Source: Rotaria socialis
Lineage: Eukaryota > Rotifera > Eurotatoria > Philodinida > Philodinidae
Length of the DNA: 64,000 nucleotides
Direction: 5' to 3'
NCBI GenBank assembly: GCA_905331475.1
Contig: CAJNYU010002755.1
Span: 172,417-236,416, forward strand
Positions 25,801 to 38,085 of the stretch are shown here, piece by piece; within the stretch, counting starts at the first letter, position 1; every line of letters begins with the position of its first letter. Made by a program: the position numbers and the translations under genes. The notes beneath the pieces are model-generated. The model had not been told where the DNA came from, did not search any database, and worked only from the letters and a program-made list of their open reading frames with translations.

Positions 25801-27002
25801 CTAGGATTTATTTGAGCGATAATTTGTAAGCAATAAAAATACTTTATTTGGGTTGCTTTGGTGGAGGTTTGCAATATGAACGTGGGTGTGGGCCACGGTG
25901 TTGTGAAGAGATCGGCACCCACTAGAGACTGAAATCACATCAAACTGAACGGAACCCGAATCGGAAAATTTCGGTTCGTTTTGGTCTATGACGCTCACAC
26001 CCTCCGATGATAGAAGGAAAGAAAAGTAATATTCAACAAAAGATGAATAATACTAAAACGGCATTCGTATACAAAATTGAGTCCATATTGCTCTTTTTCG
26101 ATAAAATGTACTTGTAGCTTAAATAGACTGTTACTCATTCAGTGTTATTCATGCGAGATCTCATCACTGCTCAGTTATCAAATAAGTTACTAAGCATAAA
26201 ATTGAGTGCGAAATTTCCTCCAATCGATTGTGACCTACATTGAATAGTGTCCTTAAACGATTTCATGAATCATTCATGACATGTGATAATAAAAAGTTAA
26301 CCAATACTAGAAGGAATTAAGGCGCAGCTGTCTATGAAATAAGTCGTATTCTTCTACGACTGGCGTGAGTCTTATCTTCAGCGAATAGATTCTTCGAAAG
26401 AAAGTACCAATTATTTATTGTTCAAGAATAATTATTTCACATGGATTAATCTAATGAACACGAATTCGTGCGGAATTGGATTTTCATTTTCCTTCGGTAC
26501 TGCGCTTGAAATTTTTAATTAGTTTTATTCCTATTAGAAATTTCAAATCGTTCGTTTTTCATCTTGCCGGAACTTCGTGTTCTGGATCTAGAGCACTCTC
26601 AAGTGTAATTATTGGCTGGAGGCGACTACAGGTGAAATGAAGACAAATAAAACATACAGATTGTCTCATTCATTATACGGCTAAATATTCTTGGCTGTTT
26701 GGTGAAAGCTACATCTTTCTAATAGTAAAACAATATCTGTTTGACTTTGTTATATCTATTTTTTACAATAAATACTTATCTTATCATCAAAAGACTACAT
26801 GTAAGATAAATTAAATTAACTGTGTCAATTCAGCAAAGTATTGACATCGAATAGAAAACTAACCGAAACAAAGGTACTAACACATTTACGACACAAAAAC
26901 ACACCGGATGTACGAAGTGTTACATATAAAATAAGAAGAACGCGTGAATATCTTTTTTTTGTGATGAAAAACGACTGTCAATAAACAGAAAAACAAACAC
27001 TT
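22874..27002. other. Long intergenic region, no gene seen
   Basis: Upstream of the glutathionylspermidine synthetase gene and downstream of the aminotransferase gene. It contains a (TA)n tract at about 24273-24296 and a telomere-like GTGGGTGTGGG at 25882-25892. The 65-codon minus frame at 25801-25998 lies over that motif and is not convincing. Confidence 0.5.
24273..24296. repeat. (TA)n microsatellite
   Basis: About twelve TA units in an intergenic stretch. Confidence 0.9.
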
Positions 27003-29214
27003 CTATTTCCATTCACGTAAAAATGACATATGAAATGTACGAAATTTCTCAACCATGTCTTTCATTTGATCAATCGGAGGTAAAATCGTTGTACGTAAAT
27101 GATATGTGTCTGGCCGTTGTTTGAAACCGCTTCCTGGAACGACACATATTCCTGTTTTTTCTAACAATTGAAAGCAATAAAAAGCATCGGGAGCCATATT
27201 TTTTGATTTTGCATGTTCAATTGCTTTCTTAGGAATTTCAATGCGTGGAAAGGCATACATTGCGCTAGAAAAAAGAACATCGATTTTGCGGGAAAAAAGC
27301 AATTTCTATTATTTCGCACTAACCCCATAACAGTATTACATTGTACACCTTCGACTGAATTAAATAATCGACTGACAAGATCGGCTTTTTCTTTCAATCG
27401 ATTGAAAACAGCTGAACGTTCTTGCTTATAAAGTTCATAGGAAGGCTCTCCTTCCTTCGGTGGATTGACAATGGCGCCCATAACAGCTTGGCCCCAAGCG
27501 GTAGAGCATAGACATGCTGATATAAGTTTATTAATTTGCACTTTTACATCTTTGTCAATATTAATTAATTCATAATAGCCACCCCGAGAACCACATCTAA
27601 TAAGAAAACATAGATTGATTGTTTTCTATAGAGATTTTATTTGAATTCATTAAGTGAAAACTTACTCTCCATGCCAACCTTTCGATGCTGAATGAAATGA
27701 AGCTAAAATAAATTTGAAATAGAGAAAAACAAAAGCAAAAAAATGTTGCTATTTTTAATACCTAATTCCATTTGATTAAATGGAGCGCCGAGATCCATCA
27801 GTACTTTTTTAAATGAAAAAAATTTTGAGCCTGATAAATATACATTTTCTTGATAGACTTCATCAGCCATAACAAATAATTGATGTTTATGGGCTGAAAT
27901 TTAAAAAAAAAGATTATTTATCTATGAAAATAAACATTGCAGAGTTGCCTACCGAAACGAAGTACATTTTCAATGTTTTCACGTGAAAGTACTTGACCTA
28001 ACAGGAAAACAAATTTCGAATCCAACTAGAAAAAAATCTTCAGCGCTTACCCGTAGGATTTCCCGGGTTGATAATTACAATACCACGCGGTTCACATCGT
28101 TCTTTCGATTGATTTATTGAACGTTCAAGTTCATCGATATTCAACGCCCAATTATTGTCTTCATCAAGATAATATTCAATTGGATGAGCTCCATATTCCG
28201 ATAAGGTAGCACTATACAATGGATATTGAGGAACAGGAATCATCTAAGAATCAAAAAATATAATAAATAATTTTCTCATCGTCGAACTTACGATTCCCGA
28301 TGGCTTCTTTTGATTATTATTCATTAAAAGTTTGATAACAGTTTTGATGCCATCTGACGCTCCATTACAAAGATAAATATTGTTCGAATCTGATGGATAA
28401 CCATCACGTTGTTGAATGTAATTTGCAATATCTTGACGTATAGTTATAATACCTTGACTTTCGGTATACGAACCAAGACTTTTTCCGCCACATACAGACA
28501 ATAAACGCTCGACTTTTTCTTTTATATCTGATGGGAAATTCGGCGATTTCAACAATTCAGGATAAGTACAACCAGCTACGAACTAGAAATTTTGAAATGT
28601 TATTTTTTCTATTTCATACGAAATAAATTCGACTACGAACCTGTCGAATGTATGTCAATGGTACTTGATTGCCGCTTGCATGACAATCGCCAATATTAGC
28701 TCGAATAACACGGTCAAACGGAAATTTATGAGTACCCTAAAAAAAAAAGGAAACGGAACTTCTTTCATTGTCTATTCTTATCAGCAGTGATTCATATAGA
28801 AATAAACAAGTTCTCTGCTCCTTACCTTTTATGATTCTATGTATATTTAGATTTATCACCTGTTCGAAGAATTATCTAAGCTCAGAAAAGATGTACTTAC
28901 TGTTGATAGTCGCTCTTTTGTTAGACTTAAAAGCAATTAAATGAAAAGATATTTTAATTACCTTCAATTGTTTTTCGATTTCTCCAGCGCGAATAACGAT
29001 TGGACCTATTGTCACAAAACCGAAATCATTGAAATCTACGGTAGAAAAAGATTTGTTTACCTCGAACGGCATATTCAACTTCTTTGACAAGCGGATTGAG
29101 ATTTTGTAAAGTTAAAGTTGAATGAGATTTTTGTTCTTTTCGTGAGATTAAACCAACGGCAGCCAAGATTCGAGGTGAACTTAGAGACAGTAATCGATTA
29201 TTTATTCGTAGCAT
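27003..29214 (-). CDS. GPT: Alanine aminotransferase (10 exons), probably mitochondrial
   Basis: Exons, in transcript order: 29061-29214, 28962-29005, 28641-28736, 28292-28582, 28051-28243, 27953-27997, 27762-27893, 27666-27702, 27324-27596, 27003-27264. They join in phase to 508 aa, between human ALT1 and ALT2 in length. The enzyme exchanges the amino group between alanine and 2-oxoglutarate using PLP. Diagnostic blocks are [34 protein letters not shown], the Schiff-base lysine in [16 protein letters not shown], and [10 protein letters not shown] near the end. The N-terminus ([20 protein letters not shown]) is basic and lacks acidic residues, as in a mitochondrial presequence, so the product resembles ALT2. 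It is head-to-head with the IQCE-like gene, with 307 bp between the start codons. Confidence 0.93.
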
Positions 29215-29521
29215 GTCTATTATTTTGATCTAACAATAAACGAATTTAGTTATACGGCAAAATAAAATAGGAGAAAAACAAATAAATAGAAAAAATATGT
29301 ATCAGGACAAAAATGGGGTGTGTATGACGCATTTCATTAGTATGAGGATGTTCTCTTCTGATTGATCAATCATCGTGCACATAGAGGGCGCAATTAAATT
29401 TAGGTCTATCATGAGGATTGTTGTTTCCATAGTTGCAATAAAATTTATGGCTACTTTTCGATTAACAGATATTCAAGCGTGATCAGATAATCAATCTGGA
29501 AATACTTTGCTTTTTTTCACA
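29215..29521. promoter_or_regulatory. Shared divergent promoter region, ALT / IQCE-like
   Basis: Only 307 bp separate the start codons of two oppositely oriented genes, so both promoters must lie here or overlap the 5' ends. No TATA box or other motif stands out enough to call. Confidence 0.5.
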
Positions 29522-32500
29522 ATGTCAAAAGTTCTAAATGGAAAAATGCGAACAAGTCCAGCCCGGGAAGCTTACATCCGCCAAGTGCCTTATAATCGAG
29601 ATAAAAAAAGAAATTCTTTTACAAGTTTACATTCATACGATGATAGCGATGTGGCTTATCGAAGTGCGCCGGAATATTTAAAACAATTAATGAATACATC
29701 AATGTCATCAAATGGACATTCAACAAGAACTTTAACACGAACACACAGTGCAAGCGACATAACATCAACGAGCAATTGTAAACAAAATAGTTGATATTAT
29801 AGAGAATAATTAATTTAATATTTTTAGTAAATCGACCTGTTAGCGGAAATCCAAAATATAAAACACAAGAAGAATATTATGATGAAATTCAATATTTCAA
29901 AAAGGTTTGAGGAATTCGAGTCTCTTTAATTTATTTCTACTTTTTTTACATAGGAGTTAAAATTTACAAAAGATGATAATAATAATTTGCGAGCGAGAAT
30001 TCGACGATTAGAAGAAGATAATGCACGTAAACGTAAAGAAATAGATAACTTTTATGAAACAAATAAGGTAGTATTTGTATCAATATCTTTAATAAAAAAA
30101 AAACTATTATGATATTTTTTCTCATCGAAGGACACTGATTTACGACGAACATCAGATGGTTCTACAAAATCGACTGCCGTACGTTAAGTTTTAGCTTTAA
30201 CATATTTTTCAAAAAAAAATCTTTATGAATTTTAGAATGTTGTGATGAATTTGAAACAACGCTTATTTAAATTGGATTTACAATTAAAACAGAAAGAAGC
30301 TACAATTGAGTAAGTCGAAAAAAATTGATATGAAGCAAGAAAAACGATTTTCTTATTTTCTAGTGAAATGAAAACCGATCCACGATGGACAAAATCGACA
30401 GAAATAGAAATAATAAATCATGCTTTACTTAATGAAATTGAAAAGCTCAAATTAGAAAAACTAAACTTTATACAAAAGTAAGATACATGAGTTTTTCTCG
30501 TAGTTTATGTCATTATTAATCGAATTTGTTGTTTAAGTGATTATATGGCTTCTATTGATGAAGAAAAGAAAAATGCTGTACGCAAATTGGAAGCTGAAAA
30601 AAGAGAATTAAAAATAGAAAATGAAAGTCTAAAAAAAAAAGTTAGAGAATTGGAAAACCCGGGTAAGTCATTTTCAAGACGTCAGAGATAATTTCATGAA
30701 TCAGTTGTTTTTTATTAGAACATGATGAACTATTATCAGCGCGTCGTCGTGTAAGTTTAAGATCTGCAAGAAATTCATTAGATCGGAAATCGTCTCCGAA
30801 CTTTATTTTCGATTCAACAAAACTCATAGACTTAATTTTGTGAGAGTAGCAATTTTCTGATTTGATATCGGAGAGATGAATGTATATTTTATGTTACATA
30901 TGCCACTTCGTTTGCACCAGGTAGATTTGACGGAATCTACAGAAAATTGTGAAACTTTTGTCTTGATAGTAAACTGTCAAATGCCAATGATGATCCACAT
31001 AGAGAAATCGTCTTCAGCAAGATTCTACCCTGATAATATTCAAAATCGTTAAAAAGTCTATTGCAAAACCCGCTTTCATTATAGGATAGATATTAACAGA
31101 AACCCATCAGTACTCCGGACCCTGTTTTACGACTTTATTATTAATGTATCTGTCGTTTTTCTTTCGATAAATAGGATGATAGTCCCAATAAAGATTTACG
31201 TCGAAAAATTGAAGGCCTGAATGAAGCTTGCCGAGATTATCGAATGGAGCTCGAACACAAAAACGATGAACTTAAACAACTACGACATGAACGTGATCAA
31301 TATCGTAAAAAATCCAGTCAGCTGACTGATGATCTAGAAGAATTACGAGCAGAACAAAATCGAAAAATGAAAACCAATGAAACGAATCGTTCATCGCCAA
31401 TATCAAGTCGTGATGACGACAGAGGTAGAAAAGTTAATCAATCACCACGTTCACGTCACGATTCAAATCGGTCTGATGAATTTATTGTCAGGGATTCACA
31501 GTGAGTTAGAAACTTACTTTTACAAAGAAATCGACGTTGGACTTCTTTTTTTTTAAATCAAGTACACCTACACGGAAATCCAAAGAACACATTGGTTCAC
31601 ATTCACCATTGAGCTCAAGAAAAACAGCGATATCATCAACAGTACCGCCACAAAATTGGCGTCGTCATGGTTGGACTAGGTAAAAAAAGGAATTCTTATA
31701 AAAAATGTTTATTGTAATTCTTTGTTTCTATCAAGTTTTGACGAAGATCGCCTGAAACGTTTCCGTGAAAAACATGCAGCAACTATTATTCAACGAGGTT
31801 GGCGTGAACATAATAAATCATATAGAAGTTCGATTACATCTAAAACAAGACAAAACAATTTTGATAAAGTAAATCAACATTTCATACTGTTTAGCTATTT
31901 ATTTATTTCTATTTCGGTTTTCAGCGCAACCCAAAGATTGGCGGAATGGTAGGTCTTTCTTATTCAAAAGTATTTCACATCTGTAGCGAACTAAAATCTT
32001 GTTTTATCATGAAAATGAGTTGTTAAGCAGAATCCTTCAATCTAAAATGGTGTCTATGATTTGCATTCTATCTAAATGAAAATATATTCTAGCCGATTAT
32101 CACCAAATCACGCACTAATTAAGAGAAAAAAGTCTCATGCGATGACCCGTACGATTTGGCTACAAATTCCTCTCATCTCTGAACAATCTGCAAACAGATT
32201 CTTGTTTTTTCTGTATAGAAATCATCAGAGATCGTATCACCGCGAACCAGTCCACATAAATTCGGTTCGAATATTGATCATCTCGACAGTAGCTACAACA
32301 AAAATCGACCAACATCAGCTGGCACTTCGAATGAAGTAGGAAATTTTCTATGTGAATTTCAAATAATTAAAATCATTTGAATTTGAAGTCCGCTTTAAAA
32401 AGTGTGCAAGCAGCATTACGTGGATGTATTAAGCGACTTGACATGGGTAAACCTTCTCGTAGTCAGATTGATGATGATGACTTTATTCGGAAGCCATCAA

Positions 32501-33305
32501 AACAATTCGGACCACAATACGAAAGGTAAGAATTTCAATGGAAATTTGTATTTAATTTTCTGATGATTTTTTCAGTGACAGAAAACGAGAGAACTTTTTC
32601 AAAACTTCCATCACAGATAGTAATCGTCTTTACAATGGTAAAACAAATGTAAACAATTTTTTATCAGCATAAGTTTTATTCCTTTAGATAAAATTGGGTC
32701 GAATAGCCGTTTACCAATAAGCAATCGAGATTCAATATCGAATTTTGTAAGTCATATTCATACCTGCAGAAAATATTAGTCGTAGGATACATTGAAATCC
32801 AGCTCAATCTATCCAACGAAATATTTCCGATCAAAAACTTTGACTTATTTTCTACGATAATTTTATTTTCTAGCACCAATCCGCTTCACCGCCTCTTGAT
32901 AGATATCGACCATTGTCACCGAATGTTAGTGGTGGAAGTGGTTCCAAACAGCCTATGCCCTATGATCGAAGTTCGCATTGTTATTCGATTGTGAAAAAAT
33001 TCAAGAAATTGGCTTTATTTTATTTTTAGATAAATTTGGATTTGAAAATCGATCTATTCATGAATCGCCTTTGAAACCTGTAAGAACGCAAAAAAGTAGT
33101 TTTTATGTTTACAAATTTTTGTTTGTAGCAACGACCATCTTCGCCTTCGAACGATCATCGATCATCTCCACGTATGTCACCTGAAGATGCTCGACCATCA
33201 TCTCGTCTAAGTAACACATCATTAAGAAAAAGTACAGCATATTCGAAACAACCACCGAAAAATGGCTATGATCATGACGACGACGATGATATTGAAGGTT
33301 TTTAA
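29522..33305 (+). CDS. IQCE: IQCE-like coiled-coil protein with IQ motifs (19 exons)
   Basis: Nineteen exons join in phase to 712 aa (human IQCE is about 695 aa): 29522-29777, 29828-29904, 29954-30067, 30131-30178, 30236-30309, 30364-30477, 30538-30662, 30719-30750, 31175-31500, 31563-31679, 31736-31868, 31925-31948, 32219-32335, 32389-32525, 32576-32637, 32688-32746, 32874-32970, 33030-33079, 33129-33305. The signature is KYKTQEEYYDEIQYFKKELK followed by RARIRRLEEDNARK and NLKQRLFKLDLQLKQKEATI, which match the conserved coiled coil of IQCE. Two IQ-type calmodulin/light-chain sites follow: AATIIQRGWREH near residue 490 and VQAALRGCIKRL near residue 565. The tail is disordered and Ser/Pro-rich. 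Vertebrate IQCE works with the EVC complex at the ciliary base in Hedgehog signalling; that role here is inferred. The junction at 32970/33030 uses a weak donor (A|GTTCGC). Confidence 0.8.
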
Positions 33306-33382
33306 TGAGTTTTATTTGTATAAATTTTCAAACCAAATCAAATACACAAAATAGACAGTCTATATCATTCAATGAATTCTTA
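33306..33382. other. 77-bp tail-to-tail gap between IQCE-like and Pax genes
   Basis: The two stop codons are separated by 77 bp, so the 3' UTRs and polyadenylation signals of the two genes must lie very close or overlap. Confidence 0.6.
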
Positions 33383-35705
33383 TTAAAATTTGTAACGCCA
33401 ATCGGCTGAATAAGGATACGAGGCATAATAATCTAAAACAATAAAAAAGCATGGCCAGATAAATTTTTCTGTTTGTTTGTATTCTTCATTTTTGTTGATT
33501 TTACCTGATGCGTGAGCTGGCATGGGAAAATTTGTAGTGGGTGGTGGCGGCGGTGGTGGATAGGATGAACAAAATAGTTCATTCGATGATTCTAAAATAA
33601 ATCGCTTTAGAAGAAAAAGGTAATAAAATAATAATTTAAAAATACGTGACGGTGTTGCTATTGCTGCTGCGCTTGTCATATCAAAATCATTTTTTATTAA
33701 CGCTTGCGTTGAATTTGATGTTGGAATAAATTCATTTGAATTATAATTTAGATAATTATTCGATGTATATATTGCATTCCATTTAGCACGACGTTGATCA
33801 ACATAAGCCTTTGAAGAAAAAAAATCATTCGTAGAATAGAAACGAAAAAAAAGAAGCATAACCCACACTGACATATCGCTGTTAATTAGGAGCGTAATCA
33901 GAAAAGAAATTCTTGGGCATTGGTCGAAATTATCGTGCGAGGAAGGACTCCCGCTTCTTACTGTTAAAGCTTTCGCTTGTATCTTCTTGCGATTTAAAAT
34001 TAGGTAACCCTCGATTTTCTATAGCCGATAGAATTGTTTACTACATGTGTGGGATACATGATGGACATGGAAAAAAAAAGAATCACTTTGTTTTACTTAC
34101 TTTAATAATTGATTCTGTAAGACCTGTCTGTTTAACAATAGATTCGATTTGTGCATGATCAGCCCATGGGTTATCTTTGAAAAATTTATCCAAAAATTCG
34201 ATTTGTTCGATTGAAAAATGCTTTTGATCCAACAAATCTAAAGAAACTGAATTAAGTTCACATACGACTACCAAACAAGTGTCATTATTTCAATTCCGCG
34301 GAGAATTGAACAAACAAAAAAGAATTTTGACAGTAAGACTAATGGTATGTCTGAATAGACGATGACAAAAGGAAAAAAAAGAGAAATCTCATACCATTAT
34401 GATGGTTTGTACGAGATGATGAACGTTGTTTTATAGTTGAATATTCATATTGAGAATGATTAAGCAAACTATGAATACTATAGACATTCGGTGACGATGA
34501 TACACTTATAGGATGACTTCGGCTATCATCTTCAGTCGTTGTTGCTGTTGGCGACGAACTATTATTTGAGCCGCCACGATTTCGTACAATTCTAAGATAC
34601 AAAAAAAAAGAGATTGTTTTTTTCTTGTTTTCTTTTCATTTCCATATTAATTTTATACTAATGAACTTTGACACATAGATCATCCTACTTCTTTTTAAGA
34701 TTTAATTGAGTAGAAAATTTTTCGTTTAGACAAACATAATAGATAGCCTATTGGGATTATTAGATACGACAACATATGATCCTATCTATTCAATCGTAGC
34801 ATTTTTGATTGGAAGATGAACAATTTAATTGAATGAACTGTACAACAGGAGAACTCAGATTGTTTTGTATCCTTTGATTGATGAATTCATGCATATAACG
34901 GAATAAGTTACTTCATTCTTTTTTTGAACATCAAGTCTCTATTCCCACCTGTTTCTTTAATGCATGATTATGAAGCGAGAAAAAGTGTCATTTCGAATCT
35001 TCAATCAAAAAAAAGAAAAACACGATCGTCGCGAATCATTAGTTACATGACAATCAAAATCGTACTATTGTTTGATGAGAAATTTATGTACTACGATAAA
35101 ATTTCAATTAATCTTATGTGAATTTTTCTTTTATTTTTACCTATTTATTGAACTAACACTTGGAACTTTATCTGCATCACATATTCCATCGGCAATCAGA
35201 CGTTCTCGAATTTCCCATGCAAACATTGTTGGAGCTTGGCTTTTATAATTATTTATAGCATCGACTACTTTAGGTGTTGCTACTTTTGGTTTACTTCCGC
35301 CGATAATTCCCGGACGAATTGAACCTGTTTCATGATATCTAAAAACGAAGAGCACAATTAAAATCTAATTTTGTTTTCTTCTCTAGAAACCTTTTTACCT
35401 TCCTAGAATTTTACTTACACAACCATGTGATACTCGTAATTGACGACTGATATCACATGGGCGTACACCTTGCTTAGCTAAATCGACGATCGATTGACGA
35501 ACAGAATCTGGCAAAGGTCGTCCATTAACAAATACTCCGCCAAGTTGATTAATCCCTCCATGCCCTATACATATGGATAAAAAAAATGACTCTCATGATT
35601 CATTGGAGCATAAAGAGATACAAAAAAAAATGAAGAAAATACCAAGTACCTACCGAATTTGGAATATCTGTATTGAGCTGCAACGAATTGGTTGAACGGA
35701 AACAT
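33383..35705 (-). CDS. Pax2/5/8-like transcription factor with degenerate homeodomain (8 exons)
   Basis: Exons in transcript order: 35654-35705, 35399-35564, 35141-35338, 34395-34591, 34101-34237, 33646-33808, 33505-33591, 33383-33432; 349 aa in phase. The paired domain (about residues 18-140) is intact: [69 protein letters not shown]. The RQLRVSHG and [11 protein letters not shown] wording is closest to Pax2/5/8. An octapeptide-like VYSIHSLLN lies near residue 173. A homeodomain of full length follows ([15 protein letters not shown] to RRAKW), but helix 3 reads [13 protein letters not shown] instead of the usual VWFxNRR. The C-terminal part has a Pro run and ends ADWRYKF. The start is the first ATG of a short exon ([17 protein letters not shown]). 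It ends 78 bp from the convergent IQCE-like stop. Confidence 0.88.
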
Positions 35706-35906
35706 GGGTTTGCACAGTAACAAGACTCTTGTTCACAAGCGAGAGATAGTCTTGAAAAAGCAATGAAGGGAAGAGAGATTGCAATAGAGCGTTACTCTGT
35801 TATATGTATGATAGATTGAATATTTCTCAAGCGCGTACACTGTGTCGAATGAAGAGAAAACCAATGACTCGTTTCTTCTTACTCCTGCTGTTCCAGAGAA
35901 AAAAAA

Positions 35907-35928
35907 GAGAGAGAGAGAGAGAGAGAGA
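35907..35928. repeat. (GA)n microsatellite upstream of Pax gene
   Basis: Eleven GA units about 200 bp upstream of the Pax start codon. GA/TC runs recur on both sides within 450 bp; GAGA-type tracts can affect chromatin in animals, but a role here is speculation. Confidence 0.85.
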
Positions 35929-36333
35929 CAGAAAAAGAAGAAGACTTGATTAAATGCGACGACAATGATTATTGTAGCGAATCGATATGCATCAGTAGTA
36001 GTTGAGAGAGAGAAGAAGAAAAAAAGAGCACAGGCTCGTTTTCTCTGTCTCTCTCGTTTTTGCTCTCAAAGGAATTGAATATAAACTAACTTTGTTGTTC
36101 TTCGTTTAATAGATTAACTGACGACTTCCGCCTACTTTAAAATCAGAAAAAGAAAATTTAATTGTAGTTTTTAACCAATCAAAATTTAACATAGTCGCTT
36201 CAGCCAATCCGGTTGAAATTAAACTTAATTTTCAAGTTTATTATCTAATTTTGAGAGCTCGTTAATAATGTAACATCATTTAGTATGAATGGAAAAGAAG
36301 ATGTTCATTGTCGACGATTGCACATTGACACCG

Positions 36334-36353
36334 GTCTCTCTCTCTCTCTCTCT
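36334..36353. repeat. (TC)n microsatellite
   Basis: About ten TC units, complementary in content to the GA run 400 bp away. Confidence 0.85.
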
Positions 36354-38085
36354 GTTAATCTTTGTTGCCATTGTCCCGTGGGAACAACTTGTTGCGAGAC
36401 ATTTTAACACTTGTCAGAAATAGAAAAAAAAATGGAAATATCAAATATTTACAACAGCAAATCATTCAACTCAATTTTCTTTTAGAATTCTCTTCTATTT
36501 GATTGATTTTGATCCTACACATGCATTTAATTAAAAACAATGCTCGTTATTTTTCAGAATACTAATTCAAATAAAAGTTGTTCGATATGCTTCCATGAGT
36601 TTTTTTTCTCTCTTCACTACTCTGCATCTGTGCAATTTTTTTTTGTCTATAATGGAATTAAAAAAAGCAGACAATATGCGCGAAATCATTACAGTGAATA
36701 TGAACAAAGAGATGAAAGATGTTTTATCAAAGCACAGGAGAGTAGATAATCGTATTAGTTGATTCATTTTTACGAAAAAACAAAACAAATCATAAGTTTT
36801 AGTTCAGAACGCTGAAGCATAAAATAAAGTAACAGCAAAAGGACACTTTTTGTTACTTCTATTACAGTCGACTGTGAACTAAAAAATGATTCCACAACAG
36901 AGTCGCTTTTCTTATCACTTAATTTATTTTATAGGATTCATTAGTAATGAAGAGAACCAAGAGAATAACACAATTCTCAGCCATTTAAAAAAAAAAAGTT
37001 TCGTTTTTCGAAGAACTGGTAACACCATTCACTAGACAACACTTCACTTCAACAAACTGTTGATGTGATATATCTTATTAGGGTAGAATTAAAAAAGATT
37101 AGCACCTACCCATAAAGTTCGATGCTAAAAGTTAACGTATTTACCATCAAAATATAGAGTATTTTATATTTTATCTTTCAGAAGGCTAAGGCTTGGCGAA
37201 TCGTGTGTTGAACAGTTGGACTTGCTCAGCGAAAGGCTTATTCGTGTGTCTCCGAATGTAAAATTTATTTCTGAACAGAATCTCACAAAAATTGTTATTA
37301 AAACTGTTCTGACCAGCATTGAGTAGATGTTAATCTTTTCATTTCTGTACCGGTAGGAAAAACGAAATCCTCTCGTTATTTCAATTAGTCCGAGAAAAAT
37401 TCCGTATTTCAAATAATTATTTCGTCGTGACGAATTTTGGTATTATTTCAAACAAATAGTTTTTCTTAACCTGTCTCTTTTTGTTTTGAAGAATACATCT
37501 TTTTTATTTAAGAAAAGAAAAAAGAATGCAATTTAAATCGAAAAGAAAACGAAAGAGAGAAATATTGTTAACTAAATATAATAATAATAATAAATCAGTG
37601 TGTTTAAAAGACATGAGAAATGATCGTATAAATTTTTTTTTCTGAGTTACATAAATATGACCAACATAGACAACAAATTATAGTCAGGTCAAACGAGAGA
37701 GAAAATATATTTGACACAATCAGAAAGCCACGTAAAGAAAAATTCAACTAAATGATAGAAAATGAAAAACTACAATAATACTAGATGGCATTGTGAGATT
37801 AAAGAAAACGAACAAAAAAAGCAAATGCAAAAAAGAAAGCTTAGTTTTTTGTGTTGTTTAAAAAAAATATGTTCTATTCTAAGGCGATCGGAAGGAAATT
37901 CATTGTTAACGAATCATGATAGCATTTCCTTTTAAGGCTTAAATACGGCTACTTTTTTTTAAAAATGATTCACAACTATTCATCACACTGTTCTGAAAGA
38001 AACCGATAGTCTATTTATATATTTATATGTATATATAATCTTCTCTATAAAGTCTACAGATAATCAAAGGCACAGGAATCTAGTT

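Larger units (their letters stand above)
35706..38085. other. Upstream region of the Pax gene; 3' flank of rootletin
   Basis: About 2.4 kb without a credible frame, the largest regulatory space next to the Pax gene. It contains a (GA)n run at 35907-35928 and a (TC)n run near 36334-36353, plus further GA-rich stretches around 36001-36060. Antisense-like frames at 36540-36788 are chance. Confidence 0.55.

Noticed and set aside
25801..25998. 65-codon minus-strand frame
   Set aside because: No recognisable features, and it covers a telomere-like repeat.
30751..30841. Read-through of the IQCE-like exon 8 donor giving a short alternative C-terminus
   Set aside because: The donor CGT|GTAAGT is strong and the downstream exons continue the coiled coil, so the read-through frame is most likely intronic.
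33809..34100. Possible hidden micro-exon (SVWV) in the Pax intron that might restore a normal homeodomain helix 3
   Set aside because: The GTGTGGGTT stretch lacks an AG acceptor in the needed phase, and adding it would break the length match of the homeodomain. The direct junction gives exactly the right number of residues.
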